A DNA stretch of 21,095 bases from Cyanobacteria bacterium UBA6984 (GCA_002450015.1 DJYG01000021.1:1-21095), one strand, 5' to 3'; counted from the first letter of the stretch, positions 7,987 to 15,190 are shown. Translations and numbers: made by a program. The notes: a model not told the origin generated them from the sequence alone.

Positions 7987-8286
7987 TTAAACTGAAGCTT
8001 TTTCAGTAACATCTAAAAACATAACTCTTAAAACGTTATCGTTTAATTTTAATGCGCGTCTGAAATCTGCTACTTTATTTTCAGGCATTGACAAAACTGT
8101 GGTTACAAAGAAACCATCTCTTGATTTTTTAATATCATAAGCTAATTTTCTTCTGCCCATTTTATCTCTTGATTCAACTTTTCCACCCATTTCAGCTAAG
8201 TCAGCATCTATTTTTTCGATAACTTTATCAGCTTCATCTGTGTCTAAGTTTGGTTTTAAAATAGTTAATAATTCGTATGTTTTCAT
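7987..8286 (-). CDS. rpsF: 30S ribosomal protein S6
   Basis: 99 residues, typical S6. The N-terminal YELLTILKPNLDTDEADKVI and central GRRKLAYDIKKSRDGFFV blocks are diagnostic, followed by DFRRALKLNDNVLRVMFL. First gene of the rpsF-ssb-rpsR operon. A strong AAGGAG ribosome site and a near-consensus promoter lie directly upstream. The expected leader is only about 17 bases, too short to hold the S6:S18-binding autoregulatory structure known from other bacteria. Confidence 0.97.
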   Translation of the reverse strand: MKTYELLTILKPNLDTDEADKVIEKIDADLAEMGGKVESRDKMGRRKLAYDIKKSRDGFFVTTVLSMPENKVADFRRALKLNDNVLRVMFLDVTEKASV

Positions 8287-8309
8287 TTTTTCTCCTTGTT
8301 ATATTATCT

Positions 8310-8338
8310 ATTATATATTTTTATATTAACATAAACAA
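8310..8338 (-). promoter_or_regulatory. Promoter of rpsF-ssb-rpsR
   Basis: On the minus strand TTGTTT (8338-8333), exactly 17 bases, then a perfect TATAAT (8315-8310). The predicted start near 8303 leaves about 17 bases to the rpsF ATG, including AAGGAG. Confidence 0.75.
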
Positions 8339-8370
8339 AAAAATTACAATAATTTTCGTTAATCATCTGT

Positions 8371-8404
8371 TAAGTTATTTAACTTAGATTAATTTAATTA
8401 ATCT
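8371..8404. promoter_or_regulatory. Two abutting inverted repeats in the rpsF / membrane-protein divergent region
   Basis: TAAGTTA-TT-TAACTTA (8371-8386) shares its last base with AGATTAAT-TTA-ATTAATCT (8386-8404), which is followed by TTTTT. They lie between two outward-facing promoters. They may be operator sites for a dimeric regulator or AT-rich terminator-like hairpins; in this AT-rich background chance is a real alternative. Confidence 0.3.
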
Positions 8405-8427
8405 TTTTTGAGTTTAGCGTACTGATT

Positions 8428-8454
8428 TTAACAAATATCATTTTGTGCTAGCAT
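8428..8454 (+). promoter_or_regulatory. Candidate promoter of the membrane-protein gene
   Basis: TTAACA (8428-8433), 15 bases, then an extended -10 TGCTAGCAT (8446-8454). Predicted start near 8461, giving a short leader with AAAGGA before the ATG at 8478. The spacing is short and the hexamers imperfect. Confidence 0.4.
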
Positions 8455-8477
8455 TAATTAAAAAGAAAGGACAAGAC

Positions 8478-9800
8478 ATGTTAAAAAATATATTAAACAT
8501 ATTTTCACCAAAAGGAGTAATAACAGGCATACCGTTTTCAATAAACTATATAATTTTGCGTATTTTAGGTGTGTTTGTAAACTACACAGGATTATACATT
8601 TCATTTAACGGTTTAAATAATATTCCTATTGTTAGTTTTTTTTCTTTTATTTTATTTATTTTAAACATATTGGTTGTGTTGTTTATAGTTTTTAATTACA
8701 AACGAAGATTATTAGATATAACAGGAAATCTTATCTTTTCTATCATTACAGCGATTATATTTTCTGTCATTTTAGATTTATTCATTTTACTTGTTTATTT
8801 CAGACCTATATTATTGTTCATAGAAATGATTGCATTCCCAATAATCATTGCAATACTACCATCTAAAAATATTAACAAAGATGAATACTGGATAAATTTC
8901 AAAGACAAAACGTTTAAATTTTTAAAAAATCCCATAACTATATTTGTAATATTAATGATTTTAACTGATATAGGACTATTAAAATTTTCATTATATAAAA
9001 ATAATAAAATAAGCAAAATTATACCTAATGGCCAAATGGAAAATCTTGTTATAAATCCACTTTCAGAATATTCAGGCAAGACAAAAGATGAAATTTTAAA
9101 AATTAGAAAAAATTACGTAACAACATCAATATTTAATAGTGAAAATTACAAACCAAACGAAACTGTATTTGGTCAAATAGTTGATAACAAACCTTGGTGG
9201 GGTATTGAACATATATCTTGTACCGATAAAAATATTGATTTAAAAAAGAGAGGACAAGGACTTTCTGAAGAAAGCAGATATTTAAATAATCCTAATTTGC
9301 TTGTAGGTGTTCAAATGAGCAAAAGCTTTATTAAGAACGAGCAGCTAAAAGATTTTTGTGCGGATAAAACTCTATGGTTTATTCCAAAGAAAATTTACTA
9401 TGATAAACATAATAAATTAATTATAGTTACATATAAATCTTCGGAAAATATGACTGTTAAGATGAATAAAAAATATATTGAATATTTGTTAGTCGGATTG
9501 AATGCAAGAGATTTTGGATATGAATGGGGTTATGTATCAAAGTCGAATAATATTTTGTTTTTACCTAAAACACTTGATTCTCAAATGATAAATGAGAAAC
9601 CAAAAAAATTCTTGGACTTTATTCATTTGGGCAATGCTTGTCAGGTTGAGGGTGGCTGCAACAATGCTTCACCTTATCAGCCGGAAATGACATTTCATTT
9701 TAAAAAAATGCCTGCTGATATGACAATGAGTTTATGGAAAAATAAGCCAATATATAAAAATCAACCCGCAGATATTTATGTAAAAATGATTTTTGACTAA
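8478..9800 (+). CDS. Unrecognised multi-pass membrane protein with DUF805-like N-terminus and large C-terminal soluble domain
   Basis: 440 residues from the ATG at 8478, chosen because AAAGAAAGGA lies seven bases before it; an in-frame GTG at 8445 falls inside the likely -10 box. The first ~170 residues carry about five hydrophobic segments. FSPKG near residue 10 and the FNYKRRLLDI loop between segments recall DUF805 membrane proteins, but the match is weak. The remaining ~265 residues are soluble, with CTDKN, a CQVEGGC pair and a WWGIEHISC segment, and cysteines that could form disulphides if the domain is outside the inner membrane. I do not recognise this second part and assign no function. 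It is flanked by its own promoter and no same-strand gene within 290 bases, so it is probably monocistronic. Confidence 0.8.
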   Translation: MLKNILNIFSPKGVITGIPFSINYIILRILGVFVNYTGLYISFNGLNNIPIVSFFSFILFILNILVVLFIVFNYKRRLLDITGNLIFSIITAIIFSVILDLFILLVYFRPILLFIEMIAFPIIIAILPSKNINKDEYWINFKDKTFKFLKNPITIFVILMILTDIGLLKFSLYKNNKISKIIPNGQMENLVINPLSEYSGKTKDEILKIRKNYVTTSIFNSENYKPNETVFGQIVDNKPWWGIEHISCTDKNIDLKKRGQGLSEESRYLNNPNLLVGVQMSKSFIKNEQLKDFCADKTLWFIPKKIYYDKHNKLIIVTYKSSENMTVKMNKKYIEYLLVGLNARDFGYEWGYVSKSNNILFLPKTLDSQMINEKPKKFLDFIHLGNACQVEGGCNNASPYQPEMTFHFKKMPADMTMSLWKNKPIYKNQPADIYVKMIFD

Positions 9801-9843
9801 TTGCATTTATTAAAATTCATGCCAAGCGTTGAATAATTTTTTG

Positions 9844-9954
9844 TAAAAAAAAAGCTGCTATTTGCAGCTTATATACTTCATAATCTTGGGAGGAGATTTG
9901 GGGATAGTTGTACATGCATGATAGCCCAACAATTTTTTTTTTGTTAGTTCCATG
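9844..9954 (-). ncRNA. Candidate small RNA with C-rich hairpin loop and intrinsic terminator
   Basis: The 294-base gap 9801-10094 has no ORF but has RNA-like structure on the minus strand. A possible extended -10 TGTTACGAT (9969-9961) predicts a start near 9954. Reading on: an A-rich stretch with AACAA/TTGTT arms, then a hairpin AATCT-loop-AGATT (9898-9882) whose loop reads CCTCCCA, complementary to Shine-Dalgarno sequences, then a GC-bearing terminator AAGCTGC/GCAGCTT (9870-9852) with nine T. No minus-strand protein gene lies upstream to need that terminator. C-rich loops exposed like this are typical of trans-acting sRNAs that block ribosome sites, such as cyanobacterial Yfr1, although this is not a Yfr1 match. 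A plus-strand RNA ending at the T10 run (9933-9942) is the alternative. Confidence 0.4.
9845..9870 (-). terminator. Strong minus-strand intrinsic terminator in a gene-free gap
   Basis: Stem AAGCTGC (9852-9858) with GCAGCTT (9864-9870), loop of 5, followed on the minus strand by a run of nine T. On the plus strand no T run follows, so it works mainly leftward. It is the main evidence for a minus-strand transcript here. Confidence 0.7.
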
Positions 9955-10029
9955 CCAAAAATCGTAACAATTATTTACAATTAATTGGCATTTGAATTAA
10001 AATTTGTACATATAATTGAATTTTAGAGT

Positions 10030-10061
10030 TTGTCAATATTAAAACATTTTTTTGCTATAAT
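10030..10061 (+). promoter_or_regulatory. Promoter of the ppiC-aminopeptidase-trmH operon
   Basis: Perfect extended -10 TGCTATAAT (10053-10061). The nearest -35-like TTGTCA (10030-10035) is 20 bases away, longer than ideal. Start near 10068; AAGGAG at 10083-10088 precedes the ATG at 10095. Confidence 0.6.
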
Positions 10062-10094
10062 TGAAATCAGTAAAGAAGTAAAAAGGAGAAAATT

Positions 10095-10379
10095 ATGGCA
10101 TCGCAAGTAAAAGCTAGTCACATTTTGGTTAAAACGGAAGAAGAAGCTAAGAATTTATATAACGAAATAAAATCAGGTAAAGATTTTGCCGAATTGGCAA
10201 TGGAATATTCGTCATGTCCATCAGGCAGAAATGGTGGAGATTTAGGCTTTTTCCCAAAAGGAGTTATGGTAAAACCTTTTGAGGATGCTGCTTTTTCATT
10301 GGAAGTTGGAGAATTATCACAACCTGTTCAAACTCAATTTGGCTGGCATTTAATTCTTGTAACAGATATAGAAGAATAA
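10095..10379 (+). CDS. Parvulin-type peptidyl-prolyl cis-trans isomerase, single-domain
   Basis: 94 residues, a stand-alone parvulin domain of the size of E. coli PpiC, with no signal peptide, so probably cytoplasmic. Hallmarks in order: KASHILVKTEEEA, FAELAMEYSSCPSGRNGGDLGFF, KPFEDAAFSLEVGELSQPVQTQFGWHLI, including the catalytic-site cysteine in SSCPS and the two histidines. It catalyses prolyl bond isomerisation during folding. First gene of a plus-strand operon; the aminopeptidase P gene starts one base after its stop, a fitting partner since both act on prolyl peptides. Confidence 0.93.
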   Translation: MASQVKASHILVKTEEEAKNLYNEIKSGKDFAELAMEYSSCPSGRNGGDLGFFPKGVMVKPFEDAAFSLEVGELSQPVQTQFGWHLILVTDIEE

Positions 10380-10380
10380 T

Positions 10381-11952
10381 ATGAATGAATACATAAAAAA
10401 TGCTCGTTTGTTTCTTGAACAAGAACAAATTGATTATTTGCTTGTGAATTCTACCAATAAGTTTTTGGTAGAATATAATTCACTGAATAAAAATTCAAGA
10501 TATTTGTTAACGGGATTTTCAGGTTCAACAGGAGATGCTGTTGTATCAAAAGATAATGTATTTTTATTTGTCGATGGTAGATACCATATTCAGGCAGATT
10601 TAGAAGTTAATCACGATGATATTTCTGTGGTAAAGATGGAAATAGGGTGTTTTTTAGACGAGCTATATGCAAGAGTGTGTGAAAATAGCACAATTGGGAT
10701 ATGTTCCTATAAAAATTCTCAATATAGGTACAAAACTTTGGCTGAAAAGTTTAAGGATAAAAATGTAAAAATAAAACTTTTTGATACTGATCCTGTTGAA
10801 AATATCAGCAAAGATGAATTGCAAGCTATAACAGAAGTACCTGTTGAATTGTCAGGGCAAACAACAGATGAAAAAATTAAACAAGTTTCAAATACGTTAA
10901 AAGAAGATGAAGCAGTTATAATCAATAATTTAGAAGATTTATCTTATCTATACAATATCAGAAATTTTAACAAAGAGAATTCTTGTTCTGTTGAAGGCAA
11001 AGCAATAATAACAAAAAATCAAAATATTTTATTCAAAGATAACACCCTCTGTGATTTTGAAAAATTTATTAATAACTCAAAAAATATTAGTACATATTTT
11101 GTAAATGAAGTTGATATTACAGCAAAGGATTATCGGTTAATTGCTAACAAGGCAAAAAAATCTGAAATAAAAATTAAAAAATATATAAAAACAGATGCAG
11201 AAATTGAACATTATAAAGATGCATTTGAAAGAACAGATAAAGCGATTTTAGCAACAAGAGAATTTATACTAAATAATGATAATATTTCAGAATTTGATAT
11301 AAAAACAGAACTTGAGAATAATTTTAAAAGATTTGGCGCAAAATGTCAGTCGTTTACATCAATTGTTGCTAAAGACAAAAATTCAGCACTTGCACACTAT
11401 TCAAAATCTTCAAAAGAAGAAATAGTAAAAAATGGTTCTTTAATCTTAATTGATTGTGGGGGCTACTATGATGGCGGATTGGCAACAGATACAACAAGAG
11501 TATTTGTTAAAGGTGAACCGACAGAATTGCACAAGAAAGTATATACAAGCGTTTTAAAAGCATTTTTGCATGCGTTTAATATAAAAGATTATACTTGCGG
11601 ATTTGATATTGACTATTTGGCACGATATTTTCTAAAAAATAATTCACCTGAGGGTTTTATATTTAATCACGGATTAGGTCACGGAATAGGTGTTAGTGTT
11701 CACGAAGGTCCGCCAAGATTGAGTACAGCTTGCCCTGATGCGTTCGTTGAATTTGAAGAAAACATGTGTTTTACAATTGAACCCGGACTTTACAGAAAAG
11801 ATTTCTTTGGTGTAAGATTAGAGAACTCTTGCTATTATAAAAATGGTAAAATAAATTCATTTACCAAAATGTGCTATGAAAAAAAACTTATTGATTTTTC
11901 AATGCTCGATAAAAACGAACAAGAATGGTTGTCACAATTTGAGGTAAAATAA
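10381..11952 (+). CDS. M24-family Xaa-Pro aminopeptidase (aminopeptidase P)
   Basis: 523 residues, close to the three-domain cytosolic aminopeptidase P type. Two creatinase-like N-terminal domains (about 1-270; LLTGFSGSTGDAVV and FLFVDGRYHIQAD are diagnostic) precede the pita-bread catalytic domain. Metal ligands are visible: D358 in LIDCGGYYDGG, D370 in ATDTTRVF, H434 in HGLGHGIG, E467 in FTIEPGLY and E481 in VRLEN, plus H441 in VHEGPP. It removes N-terminal residues ahead of proline. The D358-D370 spacing seems one residue longer than in well-known homologues. Its start follows the parvulin stop by one base and its stop overlaps the methylase start, so translation is coupled throughout. Confidence 0.93.
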   Translation: MNEYIKNARLFLEQEQIDYLLVNSTNKFLVEYNSLNKNSRYLLTGFSGSTGDAVVSKDNVFLFVDGRYHIQADLEVNHDDISVVKMEIGCFLDELYARVCENSTIGICSYKNSQYRYKTLAEKFKDKNVKIKLFDTDPVENISKDELQAITEVPVELSGQTTDEKIKQVSNTLKEDEAVIINNLEDLSYLYNIRNFNKENSCSVEGKAIITKNQNILFKDNTLCDFEKFINNSKNISTYFVNEVDITAKDYRLIANKAKKSEIKIKKYIKTDAEIEHYKDAFERTDKAILATREFILNNDNISEFDIKTELENNFKRFGAKCQSFTSIVAKDKNSALAHYSKSSKEEIVKNGSLILIDCGGYYDGGLATDTTRVFVKGEPTELHKKVYTSVLKAFLHAFNIKDYTCGFDIDYLARYFLKNNSPEGFIFNHGLGHGIGVSVHEGPPRLSTACPDAFVEFEENMCFTIEPGLYRKDFFGVRLENSCYYKNGKINSFTKMCYEKKLIDFSMLDKNEQEWLSQFEVK

Positions 11953-12710
11953 TGGAAATTATAACAAGCGTTAACAATAAACTTATAAAAGAAGCGGCAA
12001 AATTAGAACAAAAAAAATATAGAGATAAAACCGGAAAATTTCTTATAGAAGGGCTTAAAGCTATTGAAGAAGCTTATAATTCAAATATTGAGATTGAGCA
12101 AGTTTTTGTAACGCAAGAAAAAATTTCCCACTACGAATTTTTAGAAGAAAAAATAGTATGTGTTGAAGAACCTGTATTAAAAAAACTTGCAACAACAGAC
12201 TCAATACCTGATGCAGTGGCAATAGGTATTCAAAAGCACTATAATGAAAATATTCTATTAAGTTCTAAAAGGGTAGCACTATTTGAAAATATAAAAGATT
12301 TGGGGAATTTGGGTACAATTTTAAGAACAGCAACAGCATTTTCTCTTGATGCAATTATTTTATACGGAGATACTGTTGATTTATATAATCCTAAATGTGT
12401 AAGGGCATCTGTTGGAAATTTGTGGAAAACTCCCGTTTTTCAGACAAAAGATTTTTCATTTTTAGAAAAATATTTTAATGACTTTTCAAGAATTGCTACA
12501 CTTCCTAAGTCGAAGGAAAGTACATACCTAAAAGACTTTCAACCTGAAGGGAAAAATCTTGTAATGTTTGGGGCAGAGGCTGATGGATTAAGCCAACAAT
12601 TAATAAACTTTTCAACCCAAAAAATTACTATTGAAATGGATAACAAGGTTGAATCCCTTAATTTAAGTATGTCAGCAGGTATTATTTTTTATAAGTTATT
12701 TTTGTTATAA
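11952..12710 (+). CDS. TrmH/SpoU-family RNA 2'-O-ribose methyltransferase
   Basis: 252 residues. The N-terminal substrate-binding region (LEQKKYRDKTGKFLIEGLKAIEEA) matches the rRNA-type SpoU methylases (RlmB/TsnR-like). SPOUT motif 1 is IKDLGNLGTILRTATAF, motif 2 VMFGAEADGLS (the usual FGSEGxGL with the second glycine replaced) and motif 3 VESLNLSMSAGIIFY. It likely methylates a ribose in rRNA or tRNA; the target is not determined. GAGG precedes the ATG, which overlaps the aminopeptidase stop (TAATG). The dnaA promoter lies across its own stop codon. Confidence 0.9.
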   Translation: MEIITSVNNKLIKEAAKLEQKKYRDKTGKFLIEGLKAIEEAYNSNIEIEQVFVTQEKISHYEFLEEKIVCVEEPVLKKLATTDSIPDAVAIGIQKHYNENILLSSKRVALFENIKDLGNLGTILRTATAFSLDAIILYGDTVDLYNPKCVRASVGNLWKTPVFQTKDFSFLEKYFNDFSRIATLPKSKESTYLKDFQPEGKNLVMFGAEADGLSQQLINFSTQKITIEMDNKVESLNLSMSAGIIFYKLFLL

Positions 12711-12711
12711 A
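12703..12711 (+). promoter_or_regulatory. Extended -10 promoter of dnaA, predicted near-leaderless
   Basis: TGTTATAAA overlaps the stop codon of the RNA methylase gene. The -10 hexamer ends at 12711, so the expected start is about 12718, only two bases before the dnaA ATG. There is no Shine-Dalgarno. Confidence 0.5.
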
Positions 12712-12719
12712 ATTCTATT

Positions 12720-14117
12720 ATGAACACTGTCGAAGTAAAAAAGATTTGGGAAGAAATAAAACAGGATTTACAAAAACAAATTCCTGCAACAACCTTTGAT
12801 ACGTGGATTTCTCACTTAGAAGCTATTTCATCTGAAGAAAATTCTTTTACACTAATTTCAGGTGAATCGTTTGGTGTAAAATATATCCGTGAAAATTACT
12901 ACAAAACTATTTTTGAATGCTTTAAAAAGTATTTTGGCAAAGAAATTATTGTAAATATTGAATTTAATCAAGAATATGCTGATAAAATAAAAAAGAATAA
13001 GTTAAAAGTTGAAAAAAAACTTGAAAAAGAAAAACAGCTTGAAGAAGAACATAAAAAATCAATTGAAAATCTTTCATACGTGAAATCTCTAAATATAAAC
13101 TTGAGATATAGATTTGATAATTTTGTAGAAGATTCTAATAATAAAATAGCCAAAGCTGCAGCACAAGCAGTAGCGCAAAATCCGACAGCAAAATATAATC
13201 CACTATATATACAAGGTGGCTCTGGTCTTGGAAAAACCCATTTGATGCAGGCAATAGGACACTATGTAACAATGAAAGGAAATCTGAAGGTTCAATGCAT
13301 AAAAACTGAAGATTTCATTAATGATTACGTTAACTCGACAGCATTTGTTCCTAATAAAAATACAACATCTGCAATGAATAAATTTAGAAATAAGTACAGA
13401 AATGTAGATATTTTATTGATTGATGATATTCAATTTATAGAAAATAAGAAGAAATGTATTGATGAACTTTTTCATACATTAGATACACTTTATAATGCAA
13501 ATAAACAAATAGTTTTAACCTCGGATAAATTACCTAAAGATTTACCCGAAATACCAAAACGATTGCGTACGCGATTTGAACAAGGACTTGTAGTTGAGAT
13601 AAAGCCACCTGAATTTGAAACACGGGTACAAATATTAAAAAACTTAGCAAAAGAAAAAGGAATAGAAAATATATCACAAGATGTCTTTGAATATATAGCA
13701 AAATATTATAAAGACAATGTGAGAGAACTTGAAGGCGCATTTACCAAGGTAAATGCCTATTCAGATATTGAACAAGAGCCTATTACTCTTAAATATGCGA
13801 AGCAAGTATTAAAATGTGAAGAAAATTTAAATAAACCAACAATTAATTCTATTATTGATTATATTGCAAATTTTTATAATGTGACTTCAGAAGATATAAA
13901 AAGCACATCACGTGTGCAAAATATTTCAAATGCCAGAGCTGTTGTTTGTTATATAGCAAGGGAAAAATTACAAAATAGCTACGAAACTATTGCTGTGAAA
14001 TTAAATAAACGTCACCAAACAGTTATGTATGCGGCTGATAAAGTAAAAAAAACAATAAAAACTGATAATAACTTAAGAAACGACGTTGAAATAATTATAA
14101 AAAATTTAGGTTTATAA
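12720..14117 (+). CDS. dnaA: Chromosomal replication initiator DnaA
   Basis: AAA+ initiator that opens the replication origin. 465 residues with the usual four domains: N-terminal interaction domain (1-80), charged linker (about 88-120, lysine/glutamate rich), AAA+ core with Walker A GGSGLGKT (166-173) and Walker B ILLIDD (231-236), and DNA-binding domain IV from about 365. RLRTRFEQGL and NVRELEGAF carry the arginine-finger and sensor-2 regions. The DnaA-box signature is altered: RHQTVMYA (431-438) where most bacteria have the pattern RDHTTVxHA, so aspartate and the first threonine are replaced. dnaN is not next to it. No ribosome site; the -10 box is almost touching the ATG. Confidence 0.96.
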   Translation: MNTVEVKKIWEEIKQDLQKQIPATTFDTWISHLEAISSEENSFTLISGESFGVKYIRENYYKTIFECFKKYFGKEIIVNIEFNQEYADKIKKNKLKVEKKLEKEKQLEEEHKKSIENLSYVKSLNINLRYRFDNFVEDSNNKIAKAAAQAVAQNPTAKYNPLYIQGGSGLGKTHLMQAIGHYVTMKGNLKVQCIKTEDFINDYVNSTAFVPNKNTTSAMNKFRNKYRNVDILLIDDIQFIENKKKCIDELFHTLDTLYNANKQIVLTSDKLPKDLPEIPKRLRTRFEQGLVVEIKPPEFETRVQILKNLAKEKGIENISQDVFEYIAKYYKDNVRELEGAFTKVNAYSDIEQEPITLKYAKQVLKCEENLNKPTINSIIDYIANFYNVTSEDIKSTSRVQNISNARAVVCYIAREKLQNSYETIAVKLNKRHQTVMYAADKVKKTIKTDNNLRNDVEIIIKNLGL

Positions 14118-14136
14118 AATAATTCGAAAACATAAA

Positions 14137-14171
14137 AAAAACAGACTCGCACGATGTGCGAGTCTGTTTTT
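14137..14171. terminator. Bidirectional terminator between dnaA and ycf23
   Basis: A 16-bp stem: 14137-14152 pairs with 14156-14171 around loop GAT; core ACAGACTCGCAC. A-run on the left and T-run on the right let it stop both dnaA (plus) and ycf23 (minus), which converge here. Confidence 0.9.
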
Positions 14172-14185
14172 GTATTCTATTTAAA

Positions 14186-15013
14186 TTAAACTAAAGAAGT
14201 CATTTCGATAGAAGAAACCATTTTTGAATCTCTCAAAACTGACATCATCATGCCGTTTCTGTTAGCAATTTCCATTAAGTTGCTGATTACACCTAACATA
14301 GAAATTTTAGATTCTAATCTGTTGATGCAAGAACCGCATCCGATAACACTAGCACCTGCTGCAAATGCAAATGGAGCTGTCATTGTGTTGATATTAGAAG
14401 CTGTCATAATTGGTAATTCAATATTTCTTGATAATTCTAATGTGTTAGAAATAGTTAATTCAGCTCTGTTTAACCATAATCTTGAACCTTCTAATTCAGT
14501 ATTCATTTCAGAAACGTAACCTTCTGTTTGAATTAAATCAATGTGCATTTCTTCTAATTTTCTAGCTAATGAAATTTGTTCAGAAATTGGTAACATACCT
14601 GGGATAGTTACTGAGAATAGGATTTCTGATCTGTGTTCTTGAATTAATGATAAAGTTTCTTCAACTAAGCTGATGACTTGAGAAGAAGTCATTGATAAAC
14701 CTTCTCTGTATAATGATTCAAAGTTACCTAATTCGATAGCATCTACATTGTAGATATTTACAGCTTCTGCTAATTCCATAGGAACAATTGATGAAGCCAT
14801 TAACATAATATCAGAATTTGATTCAGAAATTAATCTTTGAGATAATTCTAAAACTTCTTGTTTTGCAGCAACATCAATAGCTGTAGCTTTAGCTTCGATA
14901 GCTGAAGAAACAATCATTTCTACTCTTTCTAAATCAATGTTGTTAATACCAGAAATAACTTTTAAAGCTCTTTTTTCGTTCATAGCTTGTTTGAACATTT
15001 CAATACGTCTCAT
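14186..15013 (-). CDS. ycf23: Ycf23/DUF561 family protein
   Basis: 275 residues. Features of the Ycf23 (DUF561) family, a TIM-barrel-like protein of unknown biochemical role found in cyanobacteria and algal plastids: N-terminal ALKVISGINNID, then VDAIELGNFESLYREG, ILFSVTIPGMLPISEQISLA, DLIQTEG, and a C-terminal GASVIGCGSCINRL segment. No signal peptide or membrane span. It has its own near-consensus promoter and shares the terminator with dnaA. An alternative start lies five codons in (14998), but 15013 has GGAAAGG upstream. I assign the family from these blocks with fair confidence; the function is unknown. Confidence 0.8.
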   Translation of the reverse strand: MRRIEMFKQAMNEKRALKVISGINNIDLERVEMIVSSAIEAKATAIDVAAKQEVLELSQRLISESNSDIMLMASSIVPMELAEAVNIYNVDAIELGNFESLYREGLSMTSSQVISLVEETLSLIQEHRSEILFSVTIPGMLPISEQISLARKLEEMHIDLIQTEGYVSEMNTELEGSRLWLNRAELTISNTLELSRNIELPIMTASNINTMTAPFAFAAGASVIGCGSCINRLESKISMLGVISNLMEIANRNGMMMSVLRDSKMVSSIEMTSLV

Positions 15014-15074
15014 TTTTAAATTTTCCTTTCCTTACTCATATCTCAATTAAAACCTGACGTTTGGTTTCAATGTA

Positions 15075-15103
15075 ATTATAAATTAAAGGTTTAATTGTTG
15101 CAA
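15075..15103 (-). promoter_or_regulatory. Promoter of ycf23
   Basis: Minus-strand TTGCAA (15103-15098), exactly 17 bases, then TATAAT (15080-15075). Start near 15068, giving a leader of about 55 bases. One of the two best promoters in the window, suggesting strong expression. Confidence 0.75.
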
Positions 15104-15156
15104 TAATTACACTTATTTTTGTTACATTGGTAGTAGCTTTTTAAAAATAAAACTTC

Positions 15157-15162
15157 TATAAT
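15157..15162 (+). promoter_or_regulatory. -10 box of the HtrA-like gene
   Basis: Perfect TATAAT; start near 15169 leaves about 22 bases of leader containing AGGGG and AGGG before the ATG at 15191. No convincing -35 at the right distance. Confidence 0.4.
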
Positions 15163-15190
15163 GAGGCTGTGAGAGGGGATTTTAGGGATT

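Noticed and set aside
7603..7995. Plus-strand open frame of 130 codons opposite ssb
   Set aside because: It is the antisense shadow of ssb, serine/threonine rich from codon mirroring, without a ribosome site.
8287..8309. S6:S18-binding autoregulatory leader before rpsF
   Set aside because: The predicted leader is only about 17 bases, with no room for the known structure.
8445..8477. GTG start extending the membrane protein by 11 residues
   Set aside because: The GTG lies inside the probable -10 element and has no ribosome site; the ATG at 8478 has AAAGGA at good distance.
9898..9942. Plus-strand terminator TTGGG/CCCAA followed by T10 for the membrane-protein gene
   Set aside because: Five-base stem with a 22-base unpaired loop; kept only as the alternative reading of the candidate sRNA locus.
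12421..12429. TTTTCCACA (minus) near dnaA, and another at 16812-16820, as DnaA boxes
   Set aside because: Two isolated matches inside coding sequence; no cluster and no AT-rich unwinding region set apart from the background, so no origin is called.
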